A stretch of DNA of 64,000 nt from Siphonodentalium dalli (taxonomy: Eukaryota; Mollusca; Scaphopoda; Gadilida; Siphonodentaliidae), in assembly GCA_032622095.1 (NCBI GenBank), contig CP136062.1, positions 131,767,282 to 131,831,281 of the forward strand. Direction: 5' to 3'. The position numbers and the translations under genes are program-made. Below the pieces are notes generated by a model, which did no database searches, was not told where the DNA came from, and saw only the letters and a list, made by a program, of their open reading frames with translations. Positions 34,549-45,690 of this stretch are shown piece after piece; positions within the stretch are counted from its first letter, which is position 1; every line of letters starts with the position of its first letter.

Positions 34549-34777
34549 GTTTACTTAATTTAGGCGACGGAGACAAAAGCCCAACAGAGCCCGACAGTAA
34601 ACTAATCCAAATAGATGGTGTGTCCACGCTGTGTATACTAATATTTATTATAGCAGAAACACATACTATATAAAGCAAAAATACTTGACTGATATATACA
34701 ACCTGTCCTTTGAAAACTTTATTATTGAAAAAAGTCCATTTTGACGATTGTCGTTTTAATCTGAGGTCGTTATCCAT
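34511..34777 (-). CDS. Small membrane protein of the Polinton
   Basis: An 88-residue frame from ATG 34777. Residues about 26-50 (VVYISQVFLLYIVCVSAIINISI) form one clear membrane helix, and a second weaker hydrophobic stretch follows at about 56-70. The start overlaps the end of the integrase chromodomain region by 22 bp and the end overlaps the minor capsid start by 38 bp, as in a compact viral gene block. I do not recognise a family; it may be a virion or membrane-anchoring protein. Confidence 0.5.
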   Translation of the reverse strand: MDNDLRLKRQSSKWTFFNNKVFKGQVVYISQVFLLYIVCVSAIINISIHSVDTPSIWISLLSGSVGLLSPSPKLSKHGNGPLLDHFAV

Positions 34778-35872
34778 TCTCTAGGAATGTACGAATCGAA
34801 ACTGGCTGGATAGCCGCTCCATCTAGCTTTTATTTGATCCCCATCTCTTTCTAATACACGTTCAATTTTCCACATAGTATCAGAATCAATCGTTACAGGT
34901 GATAACTCGCTCTCATAGAATGTACCCAATATTTCCTCTGAATTGAGATCAGCTATTTTATATCTATGTGGTTTAGAACCAGGTACCAAAAGACGTAATC
35001 TTAAACACTTCATAAGTATAATTGGCCAAAAAACCCTTTTCAAACTTATTTTTTAATTTTACCAAGCGAACGCTCTCTCCCACTTTAAATTTTGCTTTTG
35101 TAACTGGTAATTTATAAGTCTTAGATTCATTTCTAGCTGCAATTGCTTGCGATGTCAAACACGAGACATCTTTCGGTGCCATTTTAATCGCTCTGTGTAT
35201 CTTCGAATTATAGGAATTCACCAATTTAGGCAAAACTGTTAAATAGCGCATAGATTTAGATTTGAAGAAATATTTATACATTTTAGACTTTAAAGAGCGT
35301 TGTACTCTCTCAACCAAAGCGGCTTTCGTGTCATAATTTCCCGTAGAATATAAATGTACACCATTCTTCTTCAGAAATTGCTTAACGTTAGCGTTGTAGA
35401 ACTCGGTTCCGCGATCAACATGTATACCGTTCGGTCGTTTACGCTGTTTAAAAATAATTTCTAAAGCCTTCATTATAGAAACACCAGTCTTGTTCTTTAA
35501 TGGTTTAACAATTAAAAATCTTGAGAAGCAATCAATGCAAAACAACAGGTAGCAATAACCGTCATTTTGCTTGGATATATTTCGCACATCACTCAAATCC
35601 ATCTGCCATATATTATTTACAGAATAAGACTCTGTTCTTGACCTAGGAAATATTATTCGTTTCAGCCTGTGCAACGAGTACGAATTTTGTTTTTGTAACC
35701 AAAGTCGGACATTTTTTCTCGATATTTTATTTTTTACTTCCTTATACAAATTATATTCAGATCCATAGGATGAACGGTGAGATGGGTCGTAATAAATCGA
35801 TGATAATAGATTATCAATTTGACGAGTCTGATGACCATTTAAAAAGCTTCTGTTTTTTGCCTTTGGAGGCAT
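34756..35872 (-). pseudogene. INT: Polinton integrase with chromodomain, one frameshift
   Basis: The start is ATG 35872, two codons inside the open frame. The catalytic core shows Asp92 (WQMDLSD), Asp153 (HVDRGTEF) and Glu188 (ALVERVQR), the D,D(about 35)E triad of retroviral-type integrases. A frameshift near 34990-35000 separates it from the C-terminal chromodomain (WKIERVLERDGDQIKARWSGY, about 34756-34890). Removing one base would restore the frame. By family knowledge it inserts the element into host DNA and makes 6-bp duplications, which agrees with the AAGGCT flanks. The core itself is intact. Confidence 0.88.
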
Positions 35873-36435
35873 CTGCAACTATTAGATCAGCTTTACGATA
35901 TTTATTTCCTATGAAATGTGTTGGTATATTATTATCTCGTAATGATCGGGACAAACTATCCCAATTTCTAAGTGCACTGGGTTTCCTGACCTTGCTAGAA
36001 GGTATTATATCATTTACCAAATCAGTTATGCTTCCGATTGGCTTGTCAGATAATGAAATCATTCCACTGTCGTTAATTTCAATTCCTGGCATTCTTTTTA
36101 AATGCGATAAAAATAACGAGCCTTTTTTCTGGTAAATTTTTGGCAAACTTTCAACTGCTAAATCTAGTTGGTTAGGTTCAGGTAAAGCGACGTCACCGGT
36201 GGGCTCTTTCGTGATTTTTTACTGGAATCGGCGTTGTTTTTATAGAATTCTTAGCCATGTCATATTCAATAGACGTGGAATTAATTTTTCTTTTCTTAAC
36301 TGACTCGGGCATATCTTTATCGTCTAATATTTGATGAATTTTTTGTCTCACATCCTCTGTTTTCAACGATTGAATAGACTGAGAATTTTGCCAGTTTGCA
36401 AAAGTCTTAAAAGGCACCAAAACCATTTTTTCCAT
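35814..36435 (-). pseudogene. Conserved Polinton accessory protein, one frameshift
   Basis: The first part starts at ATG 36435 (80 codons, beginning MEKMVLVPFKTF) and the second part covers about 36210-35814 (at least 110 codons, with GSITDLVNDII and NNIPTHFIGNKYR). They join if one base is removed near a run of six A at about 36217. The end overlaps the integrase start by about 58 bp. I recognise the pattern as one seen beside Polinton integrase genes, but its function is unknown to me. DNA binding is possible given the basic ends. Confidence 0.6.
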
Positions 36436-36443
36436 ATTTTTTT

Positions 36444-36761
36444 TCAGAAAACTTTGCCTAAAATGTCTCCTAAAACAGGAATTAAACTAGCAGCCAGTGC
36501 AGCCAAAAAACAACCGTGTTGTAATTTTTTTTTCCTGGTTTTAACAGGATTAGACTTCTTTGACAAATGACGAATAGAACTTTTAAATGGTCTTAAATTA
36601 GCTTTAATTTTAGACGAGATTGGTACATTTCCTTTAAGCAAATTATTACAACATTCAGATAGACTGTCTAATCTCGGTCTGTTTAATGCCCTCACGTCTC
36701 CAGTGCATAACATGTTTCTCAAATATTTTGCATTTTTTCTTAATTTCACGCTGGGGCCCAT
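36444..36761 (-). CDS. Small basic protein with hydrophobic C-terminus
   Basis: 105 residues from ATG 36761. The first 75 residues are strongly basic. The tail (GCFLAALAASLIPVLGDILGKVF) is an amphipathic or membrane-active helix. The start overlaps the ATPase stop by 16 bp, so the two are probably translated from one message. Similar basic/hydrophobic small proteins are found in Polintons and adenovirus-like elements, where membrane lysis or core roles are suspected. That is inference. Confidence 0.6.
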   Translation of the reverse strand: MGPSVKLRKNAKYLRNMLCTGDVRALNRPRLDSLSECCNNLLKGNVPISSKIKANLRPFKSSIRHLSKKSNPVKTRKKKLQHGCFLAALAASLIPVLGDILGKVF

Positions 36762-37342
36762 ATCGTAGGATTTTCACTGAGGACGTCTGATCTCAATCGA
36801 AGGTTATCCGGACAAGTTTGGTTGAAATCCACCAGTAAATGAGAATATGGATCTGTTGTACACAATTTATATGCTTTTGATAAATTATTAATACCACATT
36901 GGGTAGATAAGAAATTTATCTGACCACAATCTCTAGGAGATTTGAATAAAATAAAATAATTCGCGTTTAACGATAATTTTCTACATTTTCTTTCAAAAAG
37001 ATTATGCGTGACGTATACCACACTACATCCTTCGTGATGTGATTTTCTAGCGAATATATCTGTTACATTATCGATCTCTTTGTCAATATGATCCATATCA
37101 TCCAATATTAATAAATCGCAATCGCACAACGATTCTGGAATTTGGTTTACTAATTCTACATTCTCAGACACCTGTTGATCACAATTAGGAGTAACATATG
37201 TTATATTTTCTGGTACTGGAGACATTAATTTTTCTTTATTTTCGATTAAACTATATATAAACGTAGATTTCCCACTAGCTGAAGGGCCATTTATTATGGC
37301 CCTAAATATATCCTTAAAACATACGTAATTGTACGTTTTCAT
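36746..37342 (-). CDS. ATP: FtsK/HerA-type DNA-packaging ATPase of the Polinton
   Basis: 198 residues from ATG 37342. Walker A is GPSASGKST (19-27) and Walker B is LLILDD (77-82). A conserved THN follows at about residues 116-118, a sensor-like position. The length and the short core fit the A32-like packaging ATPases of Polintons and related viruses, which pump DNA into capsids. It is the first gene of the long - strand block and is uninterrupted. Confidence 0.9.
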   Translation of the reverse strand: MKTYNYVCFKDIFRAIINGPSASGKSTFIYSLIENKEKLMSPVPENITYVTPNCDQQVSENVELVNQIPESLCDCDLLILDDMDHIDKEIDNVTDIFARKSHHEGCSVVYVTHNLFERKCRKLSLNANYFILFKSPRDCGQINFLSTQCGINNLSKAYKLCTTDPYSHLLVDFNQTCPDNLRLRSDVLSENPTIWAPA

Positions 37343-38273
37343 TTTTGTATTGTTTTGTCAAACGCTCTTTAATTCAGTAAAACACAATTTTTTTTCCCAC
37401 ACACTGGATGTCCGGCAAAATTGACAGGAGAGATTCTGATGTATACATAACAGTGGGTAGCCATATATAATCACACGCTTTGTCGACTTGATGCTATCGC
37501 GTTACAAACCGTATCGGCAGTTTAATGTCGCGAAACACCTATTGAATTCAAATTTTACTACCTGTTGTCGACCACCGCCCATAAATATATATTGTCGACT
37601 CCGTGCAAACTGTCACCTCTGTTTAATATGGCGGAACCAATCTAAAGTCAGCTGAAATAAAACAAATTACCACATGGGGGCGCGGAAGGGCGTTGATATA
37701 TCGTGTAAATTTAAGTTTGCGGTAAAAAAAAGATTTTATCGTGTTGAACAGATAGTTCAACTATAAACATTGGTAGAGGACATGAATAGTGTTCGGGAAC
37801 GATTGATCAGCGCGATAGAGTTGGACACAACACATGGATTAGACGGCCTGCTGTTGCAAGAAATGATCAATTTGTCGACGATAGTTTCGACGAAACATTA
37901 GATGATGATCAATTCCATGACGTTCCTGTGTAACATTGTTACGACCTCATTAAAAAGGGAATGGAGGCCCTCATGTTTTATTTTCAGCATGTTTTTTTTT
38001 ATCTAGTGTTGGCATTGTGAATATATGCAAGGTGGACAATTATTTGCTACATGTGTTTTCTTAATAATCAGGTAAGTGCAATTTCTATACGTAAACAAAA
38101 CTGTTACAGCAGTAGTAAGAATGATGCACTGGCTTGATACATACAGATAATTGAAGCACTCAACATTTTAGTCGGATCTGCGCAAATTTAGTTCATAGGC
38201 ACGGAACAGGGATGATATATTGGTTAAGTATGTGGCAAATCTCATGTTTAACTGTTAGTTCAACTATAAACAT
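37343..38273. other. Gene-poor gap between ATPase and polymerase
   Basis: About 930 bp without a recognised gene. A 19-bp direct repeat 'tagttcaactataaacatt' lies at 37753-37771 and 38256-38274, enclosing about 0.5 kb. Inside, on the + strand, a short frame ends at TAA near 37932 with an acidic tail (DDSFDETLDDDQFHDV). Its beginning is not clear. It could be a small gene fragment or an inserted MITE-like piece. Confidence 0.45.
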
Positions 38274-40648
38274 TCACACATATTTCTCGAAATAGTTACT
38301 TTCAACAGGTCTTGTTCCATCTGTAATAATTGAAGGTGATTCTGGTAATAATAAATCTTTTATGCTTTCCCAATTTTCATCTAGCAATGATAAATAACCA
38401 AATGGTTCTGTGGCATAATCTTTGATTATTCTGCGTTTATCTCCTGCTAATCTCATCGTTTTAGTCATGCGTTTTGAGTATATATGAAAATCTTTCGTCC
38501 TAACAAATTCATTGGGAAAATCAGCTTGTAGACTGTTTTCCTCGCCTTTAATCAGTTTAATCATGTTGTCGAAATCGATATTGGAGTTAATCCATTTAGC
38601 AGCATTAAAACCTTTGACCTTTATAACTTTACGACCAGATTCGGCGACTTCATAAGCGTACGATTTTGATGCAGTGGCGCAAAACTTTTTTATTGTTAAT
38701 TCACCTTGACATAAATCATTTTGTAGGTCTCCCAACATACAACCGTCGGGTAGATTAGGTCCAGTTTCTGTGTGAATCCAGATACACGAGTCAGTGTCCA
38801 TATAAATTGCGCGATCGCCTATCGTTTCCAAATGTTCGAGCATTGTTATTCTGGCATATGCCGTTATAAATGAAGCTAAAATCACATTGTTATTTCTGTT
38901 TTGGTTTTCTTTTAATTGTTTATACGTGACATACATAATTTCTCCTTCATCAAATAATTTAATACTTTCAATTCTGATTTCTTTGTTGGCCCATAACTTA
39001 AAATATTCCTCCGTATCTATACAAATATTTGTTGATGGCATTTCGGTTCTCATGGCTAATCGACCGAATAAAGAGTTCATAATCAATTTCGCCATCATTC
39101 TCATCGTTGGATTTTCATTCATTTCATGTATATCTAGTTTTTGTCCAAATTTTTTGCCGTACTCCTCACAAAATTGCTGTTTTTGTTCCATAGTCTGAAT
39201 ATTTTGCGGGAACGGACTGGCATATGTTTTGAGACGATGGAAATATAATATAAACGGTTTAAATATACCACCAATTTTCTCATCGTTTTCCAAATAATGC
39301 CAAACTTGATATATATGAATAACTTTGTAACCACGCGCGATGGCATATTCTATTTCCGGAGTGCACCACACGCCATAAATTTTTCTCTGATTTTCATCGT
39401 GATAACATTGGTTTTGGTTGTTGTCTACCATACATTTATTACATAGACCGAAAACTAATTTTCCGCTTTTAAGTTTTATTGGTAATACCGGATATATTAA
39501 ATTGTTTGGCGGTAATATCTGACATTCAATCAAACCAAAATAGTTTTCGATATCTTTCAAATCAGGATTTTTTATTACGGTGGGGTGTGCTATAGGAAAT
39601 TTTTTAGTAAGCATCATGGCAGGGTACAATGAATTCACGTCTGAAAATCTTATACTAGCATTAGGATATCCGCACACTGAGCCATCTTGGTTTTTTTTAG
39701 CTAAATATTTGAAAACTTCGCACCTGCCTCCGAATAACGATTTGCGAGGGTCTAATGTACCAGAAACCGTGGCATTTTGAATAAATGTTTTGAATTCTAA
39801 ATCGCTTTGTAATTTTTGTTCGTATTCGCATTCCCATATAGTTATCAGCGGAATATATTGTTTTATTTCTTCTTCTCGTTCTATCGTTTTCTGATATATA
39901 TCGTTGTACGATCGTTTCTGTAGAGGATGAATTGCATTTCTATCGGTTTGTTTTATACACGTATGACAATGATATTCGCACCCGTAAAATTCGAGTCCTA
40001 TTCCATTTATGCGATCATATCCATCTAGTCTATATTTGTTAAAAAGAACATATTCTTGGTTTGAATTTCCTAGATATTGACATTGAAAACCCGTAGACTC
40101 GATATAATGAGCTATCCATAATAGCGATTTGTTTGAATTAGCTTGTAACGGCTGCGAATTTAATGCTATACTATTTTCTGGCATAAACATTTTCCTAAAA
40201 ATTTGAAAAGATATAGATGGTAGGGTGAGTCCCTCACTGAACGGATCCGTGTTACACGTTGTCATAAATATATCTCTGAATTTAGAGCAACATATATGAA
40301 GCACCTTACAGTCAATCATACAATATTTCAATGCTTCTATTTTAAAATGGAATTTTGTTTTTTTGATACCATTCATTAAAGATCAAAATACGTTCGGAAG
40401 TCATTTGTTCTAAATTATAATAATGCATCTCTGGCCATTCTCCTATATATTGTAATTTGTCTTTATTTGCAAACGCGTGTGGAAAAAAAGATTTTGACGC
40501 GTTTTCCCCACAACCAAAACATTTGGCAGCTTTGTCCAAACTCACCGCAAAAAATAAATACGAATCTAGAAACTTCAAATTTCCTAATTGAATTGATAAT
40601 ATTTTGTTGCCCCTTTGAATTATTTTTATTTTTTGGAGATCTATATAA
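38274..40648 (-). pseudogene. POLB: Protein-primed DNA polymerase B, C-terminal part (split gene)
   Basis: Runs from the left target-site copy of the nested transposon to TGA at 38276-38274. About 100 codons are in one frame (to about 40350), then 700 codons in another. The shift falls in a run of seven A and is corrected by one base fewer. In the 700-codon part: ExoIII YCMID (18-22), motif A SDVNSLYP (Asp246), motif B KLIMNSLFGRLA (430-441), motif C YMDTDS (525-530) and a later KSY. These define a family B polymerase of the protein-primed type that replicates Polintons. The gene is separated from its N-terminal half (45691-47204) by 5 kb of inserted DNA. Confidence 0.92.
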
Positions 40649-40683
40649 GGCCATACACACTTAATAGTTCGTTTCTCAGGGAT
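40649..40683 (+). repeat. Left terminal inverted repeat of the nested transposon
   Basis: Begins GGCCATACACACTTAATAG. It pairs with the complement of 45653-45687 with mismatches at positions 8, 10 and 22. Immediately preceded by TAA. Confidence 0.92.
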
Positions 40684-40880
40684 CGCCGCGTCCCCCAAAA
40701 ACCTCCCCCTTATTTATTGGCACCTATAAAATAATAAATATATAAATACCGCATGTCCCAAACCATCCCGGCCCGAATAATTCTTCTTAAAAGTTTACAT
40801 ACGTAAAGTGCAAATCTATCCGGCTAACCGGAATTTACATTCACCAAGGGCGATAGCTTCCGGTTAGCGACAAGATCAAA

Positions 40881-43800
40881 ATGGCTACCTTGGTCAATAT
40901 TTCTATCGGTGACCGATGTTGGACAATCATATCTGTCGAAAAGTCGAAATCCGTTCGTCAAATGGGGGAGGATTATATTGAGAAAACGAAAGATGTTGAC
41001 GGTGCAAGCATCGGTGAATTTACGGTAGCGGTGGGGAGAACAAAAACCGGCGATTTTGACGAACTTTCTCCGGAAATAAAAGTGTCTGAGGTGATTGCAG
41101 TATTTGGAAGATACTTCAAAATTGTAATCGGAAACGATGTTCCACCGGCCGACAATGTGAAAGTAACTGATGACGTGTTCACGGTGATGATGACCAGTGG
41201 CAAAGAGATGGTTTTGCCAAAAACTGTCAATGTAAAAAATAAACGTGATGAGTTAACCAACTCATTCATTGATTGGTTGCAGGAGAAAAAAGTTGGTTTC
41301 CGACGGGATAGTCTGGACAGTGTCGGTCGACAGTTCGTATCTAGTGTTTGTGATGCATTGTGGTATGTGGGGCCACACATTTCTAAACTAGAAGATAGAG
41401 CGTATCATGTTCCAGAATCACTTCACAAGTTCTTTGGCTATAACGATCCCAAAAAGTCAAAGCATGGAGTGCCACCACTAGACAGTCTGAAGCTTATGGA
41501 TTTCACCGAGCAGTTGGGGAAAACGCTTGAGCAGCCTTTCCTGAAAGCTGAGTTGTGGAAGGAAATAAAAACAGCACTGTTTGATTTGACAGAAACCATT
41601 CATCGCTACCTGGCATATTTGCTGAATCAGAGGTAAATTACTGACTGGTTTAACAAATATATGGCCTCCCAATACTTTGAATTATATTAAAATATTTTTG
41701 AAATCAGAATAAAGTTCAATAAAAACTGACGTAAATTATACACGTAGCGCTATTATTAAATTTTTTTTTTTTAAGGTATGTCGTGTTCTGAGATTAAAAA
41801 CGACTGTGTGGTACCTCGCATCTGAGGCGACACCAATATAGTGTAAATGATGCTCTGTTCGTAAACCAGACTTAAAATTGGTGTCGGCTGAGGGAGGGGG
41901 TGTTTGATAATTTCTACAAATTAACTCAGTATCTATATGTATATTAAAAATATAAACAATAAAGAGTATGCATCCTTGTCACATTGTGTGTTTAGATACT
42001 GCCCCATACACATGGATGTGTATGGAAAAAGTGCTGCACAGTATGTACATATACATCCTGATACATGGTATATGTACTGACATTTTCAAGACATGTTTTC
42101 TCACCATCTCAATATTTGTGTATTTTCAGGGTGTCCATGACTCGGAATCAAAGTCAGACTGAACCAGTGCGAGGTGCATCGGATGCAGAACATCTACAGT
42201 TGATTCACATAAAAACCACAATAAAACCAACATTTGTGGCTCGGTATAAGTCTCTCGTGGAAGCATTGAATAACGCTGCATACTTCTCTCCGATAATGGT
42301 AGATAGTTTCACTCCAACAGACAATGATGCCAGACGTCACTATATGCATAATCTGCCACAATCTATGCCTATCAAAACCTACATGTTTTCATATTCATTT
42401 GGAAACAACATTGGTACCTATAATTATATATGGAAGGTGGATCCTGTGTGTGATGAAAATCAGATTCTCTCGCTCAATTCTGACATATTGGACAAATTAA
42501 AAAGTGATTTACCTGTGTTCCATACTCGAGAAATGAAAAAACAGTTCGCATCAATGTGTGGAAGAGTATGTAAAATTAATTCACATAAAATCAGGGCAAT
42601 ATATAAACGACTCACAGGTGACAATGCAGTTTCTGAAAATGAAAAATCAAAATCGATCGACGAACGAGCCGAAATTGCTTTCTCGATGGAAGATCCTGAC
42701 ATAATTGTTGATTTACGATCTGAAAATGAAGGAAAACCTAAAGAATATTCAGTGTTCTTTTCAAAATGCAAACAATACCTCGAAAATGTTGTAGAGGAAA
42801 CATGCCAAGAGAGAAGGCATGATAAACTGCAGTATTTAGCAAATGCTATATCGGTGCCTGATCTACGTCGTGAGGTGGCCAAAACTTGTGATGACGCAAC
42901 TCCCATACCCTCTGAACAATGGATAAGATATCAGTTTGCACCTAAAAATGTGTATGCTTTGTCTTCGTCCAGATATACGGGTGACCTAAATGTGAAATTT
43001 ATGGTGCAAGCTCGAGTTTTCCGATGCAGACATGAGGACGATCATTACTGTGCTGCCATTTTTAGATACCTCAGGGAAATGGCAATAAAGCACAGAAATG
43101 ATTGTTCTCTTGTCTGCATGGACGACAAACATTTTGCAAAGGTTGGGGAACCGGGAAACCCGTTAGCTGCAGTGGATCGTGGACGCCAAGTTATTGTGTC
43201 AGAAAATAAAATTCTTGCAGCCTCTGATCACGATTTTGCAAAAATGTCGGTTATTCCTAGTGTAATTATGAATATTGCAATCCCTGAAAAAATTGAAGAA
43301 AGCTTTTATAGGGGCAAAGTACATGTTGGAATTAAAGATCATATCTTTGAATCGTCCAGTCCATTACGTCACATGGCCGAGTTGTCAAATTTCTTAATAT
43401 CCGAAAGTGCCAGTTGTGTTCCTCCCATTTTGCTTCTTTATACTGACGGAGGTCCAGACCACCGCACTAATTTCATGAGTGTAAAGGCCTCCTTAATCTG
43501 CTTATTCAAGCATCTCAATCTTGATATGATTGTAGCTGCAAGAACGGCCCCAAATGCTTCTTGGAGGAACCCTCCGGAGAGGATAATGTCAAATTTAAAT
43601 CTTGCTCTGAATTGTGTAGCTCTGATGAGAGAAAAAATGGATGAAAAATTTGAAACTGTGATCAAATCATGTAACACCATGAAATCTATTCGTAAAGCGG
43701 CATTAAAAACTGAGGGTCTCTCTGAAGCAGTTGGGGCCAGTCTTGCACCAGTCAAATCACTTCTCGAAAATCTGTTAGGCAGATTGTCGTTAAAAGGTGA

Positions 43801-44656
43801 AACCTTCAAAACTTCTGACTCTGCAAGTACGTCTGAAATGAACACACTTTGGGAATCTATACAAAACATAGATTCCACTATAGGCGTAAATGACACCACT
43901 GCAGCACTCCTAAAGGGCAAAGCGGGGCTCCAGAAATTTTTGGACCACTGTTCTGTATCAAGGCGATACTTTTTTATGATAAAAAAATGTGGTTCTGCCA
44001 CATGCTCGCTTTGTCTGCCACCGAGACTTTCTCCTGAAAGTTTTGAGCAAGTGCATAATTTTCCGGACCCAATGCCTGATGTCACAGGTGAGCACTACAT
44101 TAAGTTTGATGATTTGTATGGCAAAACTGAAACTACAGAAAGTCACAGGCCATCAAACAAAAGTGCACAACTTGATATCAACAGTGAGTCCAAGAGCAAA
44201 CCTGCATTCACATTAACTAGCCAAACAGCTAAAAATGTAAAGGAAGTGGTAGTGTGCTCTGAATGTTCCAAAGCTAGAGTCGTTCACAGTAAAACTGTTA
44301 TTCATCCAACTGAGAAACACATTTTAGAGAGAGTTTTGCAATATTACGACTACAGCTGCGGGGCAAACATTCAGGACTTAATATGTGCAGAGAAAGCTCC
44401 ACAAATTAGCAAGGTTTTGGAAAAGCTTGTTGTTAAGAAATGTTCAAATGACATTGAAACATCTTATTTCAGTTCACATTGTTTTGTTGATATCTGTGTT
44501 AAATGTGGGTGCGAAGATAATTTGGTAAACAATGATGGTTGTTTTCCCCAATGTAGTGACTGTAGTGACTGTGTAACTCAGTTCGCTGTTATAAACCGAA
44601 GGAAGAGGACTCAAAATGTCAAAGGTAAAACTCAGGCAAAGAAGAGGAAGGATTAA
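40881..44656 (+). CDS. Candidate DDE transposase of the nested element (2 exons, 1092 aa)
   Basis: Exon 1 is 40881-41632 (donor CAGAG|GTAAAT) and exon 2 is 42130-44656 (acceptor tattttcag). The phase matches (2 nt + 1 nt), giving 1092 residues. Exon 1 (residues 1-250) is a separate domain with a possible beta-grasp-like start and a helical end. Exon 2 has a candidate RNase H-like core: Asp582 in CMDDKHFAKVGEPG, Asp690 in YTDGGPDHR and Glu734 in WRNPPERIMSNLN. This is followed by a long helical insert and a Cys-rich C-terminus (CSECSK near 960, CGANI, CVKCGC, CSDCSDC), likely zinc-binding, ending in a basic KRRKRT/KKRK tail that may be nuclear-localising. No stops or shifts interrupt it, unlike the surrounding Polinton genes. 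AATAAA is at 44748-44753. The catalytic triad is inferred from pattern and spacing only. Confidence 0.8.
41633..42129 (+). other. Intron of the nested transposase gene
   Basis: 497 bp, GT at 41633-41634 and AG at 42128-42129. AT-rich, with a poly-T tract near 41761-41772. The upstream frame stops two bases after the donor. The downstream frame is open back into the intron by chance. Confidence 0.8.
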
Positions 44657-44747
44657 TGTGTATTGCCTTCATAGATGACTGTGTTAATAGGTATTGAAAA
44701 CGACTACTACACACTTGTACACTGTGGTACAAGATCGGAAGCGGTTT

Positions 44748-44753
44748 AATAAA
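44748..44753 (+). terminator. Polyadenylation signal of the nested transposase gene
   Basis: AATAAA about 92 bp after the stop codon of the transposase gene, the nearest canonical signal. Confidence 0.5.
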
Positions 44754-45652
44754 TTTAGTCTCCACAGATATAAATTTGTATCCACCATCATTAATCAAAA
44801 TGTAATACATCGATTTTAAAAGACATCTAGGCAATATAAATCACCCGATTGACATTACCTGTCGCATTTTTAAAATCGCCACCAATCTTGCTCAACTGTG
44901 TACTAGTAGTCCCTTCACCAGCCAAGCAGGCTTATTTTTAGTTTCATGGAAAGTTAGAATGTGTCTTTCAATACTTTCAGACTATCTCCAACTTTCATCC
45001 CATCCATCACAACACTGGTCAATTCAAACATCAAATTACACTTTTAATTGTCAGTGGAAATAAAAAACACCATTGACAGGATAAATGCCTACTTTTATAT
45101 TGATACACATTCTAAGTTCCATGAAACTAGCTTTAATATTTTGTGCCAAAATTCATTCCGTTTATTTTTTTATTTTCATTTTTTTTATAAAAGTCTATTG
45201 TCTAAGATTTTAATATATGATGTACTTTTGCATGCACTGTAACAACAAACATTTTAAATATTAATGGAAAGAGAAATAAAGCATTTATTTCAGAAGTCAT
45301 TTTTGTTATTTAATATAGTATTCATGTGTAGTCCAGTGGAACTCCTTCCAATAAAGCTTGATCTGGATACTGGTCATCCTGATTTCACAGATGTAGTTCC
45401 CGCATCTTCTGCCATGAGTGAAAAACTTAAACTGTCTCCTCTATACAACTTTATACCAAGCTGTATTAAAAACTAAGGGGATTATATGATGGTCAGCTGT
45501 CCTGTTTCACTATAGTGTCCATATCCAGTATTATTCCTTAATATGGGACTCCAATAAATAATATATATATAAATACCTGCCTCACCACAAAATTAATTTG
45601 AAAAAAATAATAAATATAAATAACTGCCTCCCTCATCACTTTGAAAAAGAAA
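44754..45652. other. 3' non-coding part of the nested transposon
   Basis: No coding exon recognised. Short frames (45048-45242, 45264-45476) are AT-rich and show no domain. AT-rich simple sequence near 45558-45625 leads into the right inverted repeat. Confidence 0.5.
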
Positions 45653-45687
45653 ATCCCTGAGAAACAAACTATTAAGTTTATATGGCC
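45653..45687 (-). repeat. Right terminal inverted repeat of the nested transposon
   Basis: Complement begins GGCCATATAAACTTAATAG. It is followed directly by TAA (45688-45690), the second copy of the target duplication. Confidence 0.92.
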
Positions 45688-45690
45688 TAA

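Larger units (their letters stand above)
40649..45687 (+). mobile_element. Nested DDE-type transposon, unassigned superfamily
   Basis: Inserted in the Polinton polymerase gene. Ends are inverted 35-bp repeats (left 40649-40683, right 45653-45687), 32 of 35 identical, beginning GGCCATA and ending CTCAGGGAT. The target duplication is 3 bp: TAA at 40646-40648 and 45688-45690. Counting one copy of it keeps the polymerase reading frame, so the insertion was precise and later than the Polinton. The interior holds one two-exon gene on the + strand (40881-44656). A 3-bp duplication is compatible with PIF/Harbinger (TWA), CACTA or Zator groups, but the encoded protein shows none of the motifs by which I know those transposases. 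Confidence 0.9.

Noticed and set aside
38887-39198. 103-codon + strand frame
   Set aside because: Antisense to the conserved polymerase B coding sequence and explained by it.
43438-44085. 215-codon - strand frame in the nested transposon
   Set aside because: Lies antisense to the catalytic core of the transposase gene. The + strand has the splice sites and motifs.
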